The notes: generated from the letters alone by a model not told the origin. A stretch of DNA of 64,000 bases from Massilia eburnea (GCF_009720745.1 NZ_WNKX01000004.1:285282-349281), one strand, 5' to 3'; positions 16,279-25,245 are shown, counted from the stretch's first letter. A program made the numbers and translations.

Positions 16279-17858
16279 TGCAGATCACCGGTCACATGAT
16301 CATCGGCCAGCAGCTGGTGCGCGGCGCAGCCGGCACCCAGCTGGCCTTCAACCCCGCCACGCGGCAAGACCTGCAGCCGGCATTCGGCCAGGCCGAGCCG
16401 GCGGACGTGGAGCGCGCCTGCGCGTTGGCCGAACAGGCTTTCGACGCTTACCGCGCCACCACGCCGGCAGTGCGCGCCGCCTTCCTGGAGGCTGTGGCCG
16501 GCAATATCGACGCGCTGGGCGCCACCCTGACCGAACGCGCCATGGCCGAAACCGGCCTGCCGCAAGCCCGCCTGGAAGGTGAGCGCGGCCGCACCGTCAA
16601 CCAATTGCGCCTGTTCGCCAAAGTCGTGCGTGATGGCCACTGGCAGGGCGCCACGCTGGATTCCGCGCTGCCGCAGCGTACCCCGCCGCGCCCTGACCTG
16701 CGCTTGCGCAAGATCCCGGTCGGTCCTGTCGCCGTCTTCGGCGCCTCCAACTTCCCGCTGGCCTTCTCGGTGGCGGGCGGCGATACCGCCTCCGCATTGG
16801 CCGCCGGCTGCCCGGTGGTGGTGAAGGCGCATGCCGCCCACCCTGGCACCTCCGAGCTGGTGGCGCGCGCCGTGCAGAAAGCTGTCGCCGACTGCGGCAT
16901 TCCGGAAGGCGTGTTCTCCATGGTCCACGGCAATGGCCGCGTGATCGGCCAGGCGCTGGTGGCCAACCCGTTCATCAAGGCGGTTGGCTTCACCGGTTCG
17001 CGCCAGGGCGGTACCGCACTGATGCGCACTGCCGCTGCGCGCCACGAGCCGATTCCCGTGTACGCCGAGATGAGCTCCATTAATCCGGTCTTCATGCTGC
17101 CGTCAGTGCTGGCAGCGAACGCCGAAGCATTGGGCGCCGCCTTCGTCGAATCGCTGACCATGGGCGTGGGGCAGTTCTGCACCAACCCCGGCCTGGTGAT
17201 CGGCGTGGCCGGTCCCGGCTTCGACCGCTTCGCCGCCGCCGCTGCGGCCGCGTTGCAGGCGAAGGGCGCCGGCACCATGCTGACCGCCGGCATCCACGAT
17301 GCCTACGAATCGGGTATCGGCCGCCTGACGGGCGCCGATGGCGTGCAAGTGCTGGCAAAAGGCCGGCCGGAAGGCGCAGGCTGCGCAGCGCAGGCTGCAC
17401 TGTTCCGCGTCGACGCCGCCACCTTTGCCGCCAGCCACGCGCTGCAGGAAGAAGTGTTCGGCCCGGCCTCGCTGTTGATCGCCTGCCGCGACGAAGCCGA
17501 AATGCTGCGTCTCGCCGCCGGACTGGAAGGGCAACTGACCGCCACCGTGCACTGCACGGCCGACGACCACGCGCTGGCGGCCAGACTGTTGCCGACGCTG
17601 GAGCGCAAGGCGGGCCGCGTGCTGTTCAACGGCTTCCCGACCGGCGTCGAAGTGTGCCACGCCATGGTGCACGGCGGCCCGTTCCCGGCCACCTCGGACA
17701 ACCGCACCACGTCCGTCGGCGCACTGGCGATCGAGCGCTTCCTGCGTCCGGTAAGCTACCAGAACGTGCCACCAGCCTTGCTGCCGCCGGCGCTGCAGGA
17801 CGATAATCCATTGGGCCTTGCGCGCCTGGTGGATGGAGAGCTGCGTACGGCAGTTTGA
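16278..17858 (+). CDS. 2,5-dioxovalerate (2-oxoglutarate semialdehyde) dehydrogenase
   Basis: A 526-residue aldehyde dehydrogenase. It shows the cofactor-binding [16 protein letters not shown] block, the catalytic Glu region [12 protein letters not shown] and the catalytic Cys301 in GQFCTNPG. This subgroup (NADP-preferring ketoglutarate semialdehyde dehydrogenases beside KdgD) forms 2-oxoglutarate, which enters the TCA cycle. The ATG overlaps the kdgD stop (TAATG), so the two are translationally coupled. A frame open from 15591 was rejected because it overlaps kdgD. Confidence 0.92.
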   Translation: MQITGHMIIGQQLVRGAAGTQLAFNPATRQDLQPAFGQAEPADVERACALAEQAFDAYRATTPAVRAAFLEAVAGNIDALGATLTERAMAETGLPQARLEGERGRTVNQLRLFAKVVRDGHWQGATLDSALPQRTPPRPDLRLRKIPVGPVAVFGASNFPLAFSVAGGDTASALAAGCPVVVKAHAAHPGTSELVARAVQKAVADCGIPEGVFSMVHGNGRVIGQALVANPFIKAVGFTGSRQGGTALMRTAAARHEPIPVYAEMSSINPVFMLPSVLAANAEALGAAFVESLTMGVGQFCTNPGLVIGVAGPGFDRFAAAAAAALQAKGAGTMLTAGIHDAYESGIGRLTGADGVQVLAKGRPEGAGCAAQAALFRVDAATFAASHALQEEVFGPASLLIACRDEAEMLRLAAGLEGQLTATVHCTADDHALAARLLPTLERKAGRVLFNGFPTGVEVCHAMVHGGPFPATSDNRTTSVGALAIERFLRPVSYQNVPPALLPPALQDDNPLGLARLVDGELRTAV

Positions 17859-17868
17859 TCAGGTAGTA

Positions 17869-17890
17869 CGGCCGGGGGAGACACCGGCCG
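17869..17890 (+). promoter_or_regulatory. 7-bp perfect hairpin before the transporter gene
   Basis: CGGCCGG (17869-17875) pairs with CCGGCCG (17884-17890) around GGGAGACA. No good T-run follows, so it is more likely an mRNA-stabilising or attenuating hairpin than a full terminator. It sits in the 53-bp gap between the dehydrogenase and the transporter. Confidence 0.45.
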
Positions 17891-17911
17891 CTTTAGCTTT
17901 TAAAAGAAACC

Positions 17912-19321
17912 ATGAATCAGCCCAACCCGCAAGCCGCCGGCCTCGCAGCCGAACCGGCAGCCGCCATCGGTAAATACCGCTGGACCATCTGTGGCCTGCT
18001 GTTCTTCGCCACCACCATCAACTACCTCGACCGCCAGGTGCTGTCGCTGCTGGCGCCTTCGCTGTCGAAGGAGTTCGGCTGGTCCAACACCGACTACGCC
18101 AATATCGCCGCCGTCTTCCAGTTCGTGTACGCCATCGCGATGCTGTTCGCCGGCCGCGTGATCGACAAGATGGGCACCCGCCGCGCCTTCGTGCTGGCGA
18201 TCGTCGTATGGTCCCTGGGCGCCGTGCTGCACGCCTATTCGGTCTCTGTCGGCACTACCGTTTCGAATCTCCTGGCCGCCGTCGGCATCGCTGCCGTGCC
18301 GGTTTCGGTGGCCGGCTTCATGGTCGGCCGCGCCGTGCTGGCGCTGGGCGAAGCGGGCAACTTCCCGGCCGCCATCAAAGCCACTGCGGAATACTTCCCG
18401 AAGAAGGAACGCTCCTTCGCCACCGGCATCTTCAACTCCGGCGCCAATATCGGCGCCATCCTGGCGCCGATCACGGTGCCGGTGATCGCCGAAGTGTGGG
18501 GCTGGCAGGCTGCCTTCATCATCATCGGCGCCATTGGATTCGTGTGGATGGGCTTCTGGCTGGTGTTCTACGAAACGCCCGCCAGGCAGAAACGCCTGTC
18601 GCGCGCGGAACTCGATTACATCAACAGCGACGCCGAAGCGCCCGCTGCGCCGGCCGCCGCTGGCGGGGCGCCGCGCAAGGCATCCTGGTTCAAGCTGCTG
18701 TCCTACCGCCAGACCTGGGCCTTCACCATCGGTAAGTTCATGACCGACGGCGTGTGGTGGTTCTTCCTTTTCTGGCTGCCCAAGTTCATGTCGGCGCAGT
18801 ACGGCGTATCGGGCACCGAAATGGTGATGCCGCTCGCGGTGCTGTATTCGATGACCATGTTCGGCTCCATTGGCGGTGGCTGGTTCCCCACCTTCTTCAT
18901 CAATCGCGGCGCCAGCGTCTACCACGGCCGCATGCGCGCCATGCTCACCATCGCGGTGTTCCCGCTGGCGGTGCTGCTGGCGCAGCCTCTTGGCTACCTG
19001 GGCATCTGGGTGCCGGTGATCCTGATCGGCATTGGCGCCTCCGCGCACCAGGCCTGGTCGGCCAACCTGTTCACCACCGTGTCCGATATGTTCCCGAAGC
19101 ACAGCGTCGGCTCGGTGGTCGGCATCGGCGGCATGGCCGGTGGCCTCGGCGGCGTCCTGATCACCAAGGTGGCCGGCAAGCTGTTCGACTACTACGGCGC
19201 GCTGGGCCATATCCAGACCGGCTACATGATCATGTTCACCTTCTGCGCGCTGGCCTACCTGAGCGCATGGTGCATCATGAAGGCGCTGGTGCCGGCCCAC
19301 AAGGAAATCACGGACCTGTGA
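17912..19321 (+). CDS. MFS hexuronate/aldarate transporter (ACS family)
   Basis: A 469-residue major facilitator with about 12 hydrophobic segments. NYLDRQVLSLLAPSLSKEFGW in the first segment region and GRVIDKMGTRRAF after the third are typical of the anion:cation symporter subfamily that includes ExuT and the glucarate/galactarate transporters. It would import galacturonate or galactarate by proton symport. Some linker sequence (residues 245-255) is Ala/Pro-rich. It overlaps the lactonase start by TGATG. The exact substrate cannot be chosen from sequence. Confidence 0.88.
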   Translation: MNQPNPQAAGLAAEPAAAIGKYRWTICGLLFFATTINYLDRQVLSLLAPSLSKEFGWSNTDYANIAAVFQFVYAIAMLFAGRVIDKMGTRRAFVLAIVVWSLGAVLHAYSVSVGTTVSNLLAAVGIAAVPVSVAGFMVGRAVLALGEAGNFPAAIKATAEYFPKKERSFATGIFNSGANIGAILAPITVPVIAEVWGWQAAFIIIGAIGFVWMGFWLVFYETPARQKRLSRAELDYINSDAEAPAAPAAAGGAPRKASWFKLLSYRQTWAFTIGKFMTDGVWWFFLFWLPKFMSAQYGVSGTEMVMPLAVLYSMTMFGSIGGGWFPTFFINRGASVYHGRMRAMLTIAVFPLAVLLAQPLGYLGIWVPVILIGIGASAHQAWSANLFTTVSDMFPKHSVGSVVGIGGMAGGLGGVLITKVAGKLFDYYGALGHIQTGYMIMFTFCALAYLSAWCIMKALVPAHKEITDL

Positions 19322-20199
19322 TGGAAAAAGTCAGCGGAGTTCACTGCAAGACCGGCGAAAGCCCGACCTGGCATGCAGGAGAGGGCGCCTGGTATTGGGT
19401 CGATATACCGGCGCGGCGCGTCTGGCGCCTGGACTGCGCCAGCGGCGCAACCCGCTACTGGCAAGTGCCGGAGATGGCGGCCTGCATTTCGCCCGCCGCG
19501 CGCGGCGGTTTGATCGCCGGCATGGAAAGCGGCATCTTCCATCTCGCTTTACACGAAGACGGCAGCGTGTCGGCCGAAAGGCTGGCCGCACCGCCGGCCT
19601 CGGAACTGGGCGAAGGCATGCGCTTCAACGACGGCCGCTGCGACCGGCAGGGCCGCTTCTGGGCCGGCACCATGTTCATGGACATGGCGGCCGAACGCGC
19701 AGTGGGCAACTTGTACCGTTTCACCACCGGCGAAGGCCTGTCCAGGCCTTTTGTTACCGGCATGCTGACGCAGAACGGCACCGCCTTCTCGCCGCGCGGC
19801 GACGTGATGTACCTGTCCGACTCGCATCCGCAGCGGCGCATGGTGTGGGCTTTCGATTACGACATCGCCAGCGGCAGCCCGCACAACAAGCGCGTCTTCC
19901 TCGACCTCGGCGCGCAGAAAGGCCGCCCCGACGGCGCCGCAGTCGATGCCGACGGCTGTTACTGGAGCTGCGCCAACGATGGCGGCCTGCTGCAGCGCTA
20001 CACCCCGGCCGGGGTACTCGACCGCGAAATCGCGCTGCCTTTCGCCAAACCCTCCATGTGCAGCTTCGGCGGCCCTGATTTGTCCACCTTGCTGGTCACT
20101 TCCATCGACCCCGGCACGGCTGGCGCGCACGGCTGGCCCGGCGCCGTCCTCCTGCTTCGTCCAGGTGCACAGGGGCTCCCGGAAGCGCTTTTTGCCTGA
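19321..20199 (+). CDS. SMP-30/gluconolactonase family aldarolactonase
   Basis: A 292-residue six-bladed propeller lactonase. Metal ligands of the SMP-30 family are visible: Glu13 (GESP), Asn103 (RFNDGRCD), Asn152 (QNGTAFS) and Asp204 (GRPDGAAVD). FGGPDLSTLLVTS is the usual last blade. In this locus it probably opens the galactarolactone made by uronate dehydrogenase to give galactarate for GarD. The ATG overlaps the transporter stop. It lacks a signal peptide, so it acts in the cytoplasm, as expected. Confidence 0.9.
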   Translation: MEKVSGVHCKTGESPTWHAGEGAWYWVDIPARRVWRLDCASGATRYWQVPEMAACISPAARGGLIAGMESGIFHLALHEDGSVSAERLAAPPASELGEGMRFNDGRCDRQGRFWAGTMFMDMAAERAVGNLYRFTTGEGLSRPFVTGMLTQNGTAFSPRGDVMYLSDSHPQRRMVWAFDYDIASGSPHNKRVFLDLGAQKGRPDGAAVDADGCYWSCANDGGLLQRYTPAGVLDREIALPFAKPSMCSFGGPDLSTLLVTSIDPGTAGAHGWPGAVLLLRPGAQGLPEALFA

Positions 20200-20341
20200 G
20201 CAGGCGGGGCAGAGTCAGCCAAAATGTCGGAAATCTTTACATTTCCGTCACGTCGCAATCGCAAGCTGTTGATTCTTCGCAGGGAAAATTTCCGGCATGA
20301 AAATTGCTTATTTGATATTTTTATCTTTTTTGAAAATAAGC

Positions 20342-21085
20342 ATGCGCTCAAGACTCTTCCTGCACGCGGTTTATGCGGCCCTGCTCGCCGTAGCCGCCTT
20401 CCCGGCACACGCCGGAATCCTGGCCACCATCAAAGTCAGCAGCGCATCGCATGTGAATCAATATGACGAGGATGACGGCCGCCCAGCGATTCCATTCGAA
20501 GGCACGCTGGCGTCCAGCCTCAAGCCACTCAATATGCATCACCTGCCTAGCTGCCGGTCCAGTATCCGCATGGGGTTGAAGTATTCGCGATGTTTTTATG
20601 AAGGCGATTTCTCCGGCCTCGTGTCGCCATATGAGACTGAATTCAGATCGCGCTTGAAGACAGATGTGCCGATGGGAAGTGAGTTTTATACAGAGCTTAG
20701 CGTGGGCAACGATGGGAATTACTTCGGAACGTTCTCTTTTGTGCAAACCAAGGTTGAAACCAATATCGACCAAACTGGAACTTATCAATCGACGCTGAAT
20801 ACCAATTACCAGTTCTGGTATGAAGGGGCAGGAATCGCTCCAGCCACGGTGATCGACAACGAGTTCGTCAATCGAATCTGGAGCGCGGGGATGTTCACGA
20901 AGCAGGTGTTTTTCACGCAATGGGATGTTCTGGAGGTGTCTGACGTGAATAACCCGCGCTTGACCGGATTTGAGCAGTGGTATGGCGATTTTGAAGCTAC
21001 GACGTCGACAGTTCCCGAGCCGTCGGCGCCGCTGCTGTTTGCCACTGGTTTTCTCGCCATGGCGTTGCGGCGCGTTCGACGCTGA
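20342..21085 (+). CDS. PEP-CTERM sorted exported protein
   Basis: A 247-residue protein with an N-terminal signal peptide (MRSRLFLHAVYAALLAVAAFPAHA). Its C-terminal PEP-CTERM signal is VPEP, a hydrophobic stretch and RRVRR at the end. Such proteins are cleaved by exosortase and attached to or released from the envelope, usually with exopolysaccharide. The middle has no recognised domain. A start at 20297 is also possible and would add a second hydrophobic stretch. The sequence around 20.2-21.0 kb is visibly more AT-rich than its neighbours. Confidence 0.8.
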   Translation: MRSRLFLHAVYAALLAVAAFPAHAGILATIKVSSASHVNQYDEDDGRPAIPFEGTLASSLKPLNMHHLPSCRSSIRMGLKYSRCFYEGDFSGLVSPYETEFRSRLKTDVPMGSEFYTELSVGNDGNYFGTFSFVQTKVETNIDQTGTYQSTLNTNYQFWYEGAGIAPATVIDNEFVNRIWSAGMFTKQVFFTQWDVLEVSDVNNPRLTGFEQWYGDFEATTSTVPEPSAPLLFATGFLAMALRRVRR

Positions 21086-21388
21086 TCAAGTCTTGGGGAG
21101 TTCGCGGACTTCGACAGTGCCGCCAGCTTCGTAGACCGGGTTCCCGTGCAGGAAGCGTTTGGCGGCTTCCAGGCTTTCGGCGCGCACGCGCAGGTAGCCG
21201 GTGACGTTGGCTGCGGCAGGCTTGTCGCTGCGGCCTTTGCCGGCAAGGATGCCTGCCCCGATCGCGCTGCCGCCATCGAACTGTCCCGAAGCGCGCAAGG
21301 CTGCAAGATATTGCCCCCAGCGCGCGCCGTCGTCGGCGATCGCGCGCTCCACTGCATCGTCATGCATGAAAAGGATATAGTCGTTCAT
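21086..21388 (-). CDS. YCII-related domain protein
   Basis: A 100-residue YCII/DGPF-type protein. It begins MNDYILFMHDDAVE and continues with WGQYLAALRASGQFDGGSAIG and VTGYLRVRAESLEAAKRFLHGNPVYEAGGTVEVREL, the ferredoxin-like fold of this family. The family's function is mostly unknown; members often sit beside regulators or sigma factors. Its ATG overlaps the stop of the XRE regulator gene (ATGA), so they are co-expressed. Confidence 0.85.
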   Translation of the reverse strand: MNDYILFMHDDAVERAIADDGARWGQYLAALRASGQFDGGSAIGAGILAGKGRSDKPAAANVTGYLRVRAESLEAAKRFLHGNPVYEAGGTVEVRELPKT

Positions 21389-22197
21389 CGCGTATCCGAA
21401 AGTGAGCGGCAGAACGCCGCGCTGGCCTCATCGGCCGGGAAGCACGATTCGATGTGCAGTTCTTCCAGCGTCACATCGCGTGGCGTGCCGAAGGTGGTGA
21501 TGGTGGAGAAGAAGGCCACCCGCTGGCCATCGCGCTCAAACACCGATTCCATCAGCAAGGCCGGCGCTGCGCGCAGGTCGCGCTGGCGCCATTGCTGTGG
21601 CACGCCCCGATAGGCCAGCACTTCCTCCAGTAACGCGCGCGCCTTGCTGTCGCTGGGTGTACTGGCGACCAGCTTGTGCAGGTGGGCCAGCAAATGGCCT
21701 GCGATCTCTTCCCAGTTCACCAGCACGCTGCGTAAATCCTGCGGGTCGAAGACATGGTGCAGCATATTGCGGTGCGGGCTGTCGCGCCCTCCCAGCAGCC
21801 AGCGATTCATGCGCACGGCGGCGTCATTGGCCATCACGATATCCCAGTGCCGGTTCAGCAGGAAGGACGGGTACGGTTCCTGCTGCTTCAGCATCGCCTC
21901 GATGGCGCGCCGCATCGGCGCCAGTTCGGGATTGGCCAGCGCCGATTCCGTGTAGCGCGGGGCATAGCCGGCCGCCACCAGCAGCGCGTTGCGCTCGCGC
22001 AGGCTCATTTCCAGCGTGTCGGCGATGCGGGCCAGGATGTCGCGGCTGGGCTGCGCCTTGCCGGTCTCGATGCAACTCAGGTGGCGGGTGGAGAGGCCGG
22101 CGTCCAGCGCCAGGTCCATCTGGCTCAGGCGGCGGGCGGCGCGCCACTCGCGCAGCAGCGCGCCGACGTGGGCAATGGGGGCAAGATTGTCGTTCAT
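21385..22197 (-). CDS. XRE-family regulator with MmyB-like ligand domain
   Basis: A 270-residue regulator. The helix-turn-helix spans about 10-65 (LREWRAARRLSQMDLALDAGLSTRHLSCIETGKAQPS). The C-terminal part has the MmyB-like PAS-type ligand-binding layout (YPSFLLNRHWDIVMANDAA, then MLHHVFDP). It is the first gene of a two-gene operon with the YCII protein and is divergent from the alpha/beta-hydrolase at 22314. A perfect palindrome in the intergenic region is its likely operator. It probably represses both directions until a small hydrophobic ligand binds (inference). Confidence 0.88.
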   Translation of the reverse strand: MNDNLAPIAHVGALLREWRAARRLSQMDLALDAGLSTRHLSCIETGKAQPSRDILARIADTLEMSLRERNALLVAAGYAPRYTESALANPELAPMRRAIEAMLKQQEPYPSFLLNRHWDIVMANDAAVRMNRWLLGGRDSPHRNMLHHVFDPQDLRSVLVNWEEIAGHLLAHLHKLVASTPSDSKARALLEEVLAYRGVPQQWRQRDLRAAPALLMESVFERDGQRVAFFSTITTFGTPRDVTLEELHIESCFPADEASAAFCRSLSDTR

Positions 22198-22232
22198 GTG
22201 GCGATATTAGCAAGGATTTGCGCCGCACTTCC

Positions 22233-22249
22233 ATGACCTCCGAGGTCAT
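22233..22249. promoter_or_regulatory. 17-bp perfect palindrome, candidate XRE operator
   Basis: ATGACCTC-C-GAGGTCAT is perfect over 8-bp arms. It lies 36 bp from the regulator start and 64 bp from the hydrolase start. CCGGG-T-CCCGG at 22255-22265 is a second, shorter palindrome beside it. Confidence 0.65.
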
Positions 22250-22313
22250 TGATTCCGGGTCCCGGTGCACCGATCATGCAAACCATCGAAAACCTCTCAT
22301 CAAGGAGATGCGC

Positions 22314-23336
22314 ATGAATCGCCGGAACTTATTGAAATTGGGTTTTGCTTCTGCGTTGGCTGCGGCCGGGGCAAGCGCTGCGCGCGTGGCCGGTGCAGCG
22401 CGGCTTGCGGCCAGTGCCGTACAAGGCAATGAGTTGCAGCGCCAGGATGCGGCGTTGCGCGCCGAAGCGGCCCGCGATGCGCGCGACTGGCGCGCCGTCC
22501 GCCGCTTCGTAGCGACCAGCATGGGACGCGTGGCGGTAGTGCAGCGCGGCGCCGGCCCGCAAGCCGCGCTGTTCCTGCATGGGCTGCCGCTGAACAGCTT
22601 CCAGTGGCGCGGCGCCGTAGCGCGCCTGGCGCCGCATCGCCGCTGCATCGCGCCCGACTTCCTTGGCCTGGGCTACAGCGAGCCGGCGCCCGGCGCCAGC
22701 CTCGATCCGGAAGGCCAGGTCGCCATGCTGGCCGAACTGCTCGACAAGCTGGGCGTGGACAAGGTCGACGTAGTGGCCAGCGACAGCGGCGGCGCCGTGG
22801 CGCAACTGCTGCTGGTGCTGCACCCGGAGCGCGTGCGCAGCCTGCTGTTGGCCAATTGCGACACGGAAGTCGACAGCCCGCCGCCTGCCATGCTGCCGGT
22901 GATCGCGCTGGCCAAGAAAGGCAGTTTCGCCGAGGAATGGCTGGCGCCATGGCTGGCCGATAAGGACAAGGCGCGTGCCGCCGACGCCTTGGGCGGGGCC
23001 TGCTACGCCCGTCCGTCCGCACTGGCGGATGAAGTGTTCGAGACCTATCTGCGGCCCCTGGTCGACCATCCGCAGCGCCTGCACGCCTATATCACCGCCC
23101 TGGAGCGAAACGCCCTGTACGGCATCAAGCCCGCGCTGCAAGCCAGCACGGCGCCGGTGCGCGTCTTGTGGGGCATGGCCGACACCATCTTCCTGCCGCG
23201 CGGCGCCGACTACCTGGAGCAGGCCTTCGGCAACAGCAAGGGCGTGCGCCGCATCGAGGGCAGCAAATTGTTCTGGCCGGAGGAGCGCCCGGACCTGGTG
23301 GCGCAGGAGGCGCTGGCCTTATGGCGTAGCGCTTAG
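22314..23336 (+). CDS. Tat-exported alpha/beta-hydrolase with Asp at the nucleophile position
   Basis: A 340-residue protein. The start at 22314 has SD AAGGAG six bases upstream; ATG 22308 directly abuts it and is less likely. MNRRNLLKLGFASALAAAG resembles a twin-arginine signal. HGLP (89-92) and the nucleophile elbow VVASDSGG place Asp157 where epoxide hydrolases and haloalkane dehalogenases have their Asp. The C-terminal catalytic His slot (usual GHxxxxExP) reads GSKLFWPEERP, and no His occurs in the last 60 residues, so activity is uncertain. It is divergent from the XRE regulator and probably under its control. Confidence 0.78.
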   Translation: MNRRNLLKLGFASALAAAGASAARVAGAARLAASAVQGNELQRQDAALRAEAARDARDWRAVRRFVATSMGRVAVVQRGAGPQAALFLHGLPLNSFQWRGAVARLAPHRRCIAPDFLGLGYSEPAPGASLDPEGQVAMLAELLDKLGVDKVDVVASDSGGAVAQLLLVLHPERVRSLLLANCDTEVDSPPPAMLPVIALAKKGSFAEEWLAPWLADKDKARAADALGGACYARPSALADEVFETYLRPLVDHPQRLHAYITALERNALYGIKPALQASTAPVRVLWGMADTIFLPRGADYLEQAFGNSKGVRRIEGSKLFWPEERPDLVAQEALALWRSA

Positions 23337-23422
23337 CAGGCTGGCATTGTTGGAAAACACGCATCTGGCGACTGCGCGGACTAAGGTAAAATCGCAGGTT
23401 TGGATCTTTCCGAGGTTTCGCA

Positions 23423-24322
23423 ATGAAATGGGCTGTTGTCGTTTTCTACATCCTGTCCGTCGTGCATATCCACTGGCGCGGCAAGGTGCGCCTGCCGATC
23501 GGGCGCCAGCTGTTCGACCACTCGTCGTTCATGGCGCCGATCAATATCTTCATGCACTGGTTCTCGCGCGTGCCGTCCACGCCCTACCTGCCGGTTGACA
23601 CCTTCAAGGAACTCAAGCCGCTGGAGGAAAACTGGGAAGTGATCCGGGCCGAAGCGGAAAACCTGCTGCGCCTGCAGAAGATCAAGGCCTCGGAAAAGAA
23701 CGACGACGCCGGTTTCAATTCCTTCTTCAAGAACGGCTGGAAGCGCTTCTACCTGAAATGGTACAACGCCAGCCACCCATCGGCGCAGGAACTGTGCCCG
23801 CAGACCTATGCGCTGCTGGCGGCGATCCCGTCGGTGAAGGCCGCCATGTTCGCCGAGCTGCCGCCGGGCGGCAAGCTCAATCCGCACCGCGACCCCTTCG
23901 CCGGTTCGCTGCGCTACCACCTGGGCCTGGCTACGCCGAACGACGACCGCTGCTTCATCGACGTCGACGGCGAACGCCATAGCTGGCGCGACGGCCAGGG
24001 CGTGATCTTCGACGAAACCTATATCCACTGGGCCATCAACGGTTCCGAGAGCGACCGCATCATCCTGTTCTGCGACGTGGAACGCCCGATGCGCTACCGC
24101 TGGGCGCAGGCGGTCAACCGCTTCCTCGGCCGCACCATGATGACCGCCGCCGCCTCGCCCAATGAGCAGGGCGACCAGGTCGGCATGGTGTCGAAGCTGT
24201 TCCGTGTTTCCTTCTACGCCGGCAAATACCGCCGCGCCTTCAAGGCCTGGAACAAGACCCTCTACAAAATCACCAAATTTGGCCTTATCATCGGCCTCGC
24301 AGCAGCAATCTATTACATCTGA
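23423..24322 (+). CDS. aspartyl/asparaginyl beta-hydroxylase family dioxygenase (LpxO-like)
   Basis: A 299-residue Fe(II)/2-oxoglutarate dioxygenase. The iron triad is His155-x-Asp157 (NPHRDPFAG) and His202 (TYIHWAING); RIILFCDVERP holds a likely oxoglutarate-binding Arg. Hydrophobic segments at the N-terminus (1-15) and C-terminus (about 284-299) anchor it in the membrane. Length and layout match LpxO, which 2-hydroxylates a lipid A acyl chain. The substrate is inferred from family resemblance. A possible -10 TAAAAT (23387-23392) and SD GAGG precede it. Confidence 0.82.
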   Translation: MKWAVVVFYILSVVHIHWRGKVRLPIGRQLFDHSSFMAPINIFMHWFSRVPSTPYLPVDTFKELKPLEENWEVIRAEAENLLRLQKIKASEKNDDAGFNSFFKNGWKRFYLKWYNASHPSAQELCPQTYALLAAIPSVKAAMFAELPPGGKLNPHRDPFAGSLRYHLGLATPNDDRCFIDVDGERHSWRDGQGVIFDETYIHWAINGSESDRIILFCDVERPMRYRWAQAVNRFLGRTMMTAAASPNEQGDQVGMVSKLFRVSFYAGKYRRAFKAWNKTLYKITKFGLIIGLAAAIYYI

Positions 24323-24356
24323 GGCGGCCCGCGCTGCCTCGCATAAAGGAGGCAGC

Positions 24357-25241
24357 ATGCGGCACCCATTTCTGGGCGGCGTCCTGGCCATCGTGCTTGG
24401 CGCCGCTACCATCATCCCCGCCACTTGCGGGCCCCTGCGCGACAAGCTGCTGGAGCGGCGCGCGGCGCGCAGCGCGGGCGAAGCCACCGTTTCCGGCAAG
24501 GTCCTGCGCGATATTTCCTACGGCAGCGACCCGCGCCAGCGCATGGACGTCTACCTGCCGGCCCAGGCGGCGGCCAGCGCGCCCGTCATCTTCATGGTGC
24601 ACGGCGGCGGCTGGCGCACCGGCGGCAAGGGCGAAACGGCCGTGGTGGAAAACAAGGCGCCGTATTTCACGGGGCGCGGAGTCATCTTCGTCACCATCAA
24701 TTACCGCATGCTGCCCGACGCCGATCCTTACGTGCAGGCGCAGGACGTCGCGCTGGCGCTGGCCGCCGCTCAGGCGAAAGCCGCCAGCTGGGGCGGCGAT
24801 CCGCAACGATTCATTTTGATGGGACATTCGGCCGGCGCCCACCTGGTGGCGCTGATTTCGGCGCAGCCGTCGCTGGCGGCGGGCAGCCGCTGGCTCGGCA
24901 CCGTGGCGCTCGATAGCGGCGCGCTGGACGTGCCGGAGATCATGGAACACCGCCACATGCGGCTGTATGACGAAGCCTTCGGCAGCGACCCCGCCTTCTG
25001 GCGCAAGGTCTCGCCGATGCATGCCTTGCAGCCCGGCGCGCAGCCGATGCTGCTGGTATGTTCCAGCCAGCGAGAAACGTCCTGCAGCCAGGCCAACGCC
25101 TTCGCGCAGCGCATGAAGGCCGGCGGCGCCCGCGCCGAAGTGCTGGAGGAGGCCAAGAGCCACCGCGAAATCAACCTGCAGCTGGGTGCAGACAGCGCTT
25201 ATACCGGGGCGGTGCAGGCCTTTATCGACAGCTTGAAGTAG
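24357..25241 (+). CDS. exported alpha/beta-hydrolase (BD-FAE/esterase type)
   Basis: A 294-residue hydrolase. SD AAGGAGG precedes the chosen ATG. A signal-anchor-like stretch covers about 5-24. The oxyanion motif HGGGW is at 82-86, the nucleophile Ser158 in GHSAGAH, and a late His in KSHREIN completes the triad. The family contains carboxylesterases and N-formylkynurenine-formamidase-like enzymes; the substrate is unknown. It is 34 bp after the LpxO-like gene and may share its transcript. Confidence 0.85.
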   Translation: MRHPFLGGVLAIVLGAATIIPATCGPLRDKLLERRAARSAGEATVSGKVLRDISYGSDPRQRMDVYLPAQAAASAPVIFMVHGGGWRTGGKGETAVVENKAPYFTGRGVIFVTINYRMLPDADPYVQAQDVALALAAAQAKAASWGGDPQRFILMGHSAGAHLVALISAQPSLAAGSRWLGTVALDSGALDVPEIMEHRHMRLYDEAFGSDPAFWRKVSPMHALQPGAQPMLLVCSSQRETSCSQANAFAQRMKAGGARAEVLEEAKSHREINLQLGADSAYTGAVQAFIDSLK

Positions 25242-25245
25242 TGCC

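Noticed and set aside
17900..19300. 466-codon minus-strand frame over the MFS gene
   Set aside because: His/Asp/Gly-rich shadow composition, no domain, and the MFS frame is clearly real.
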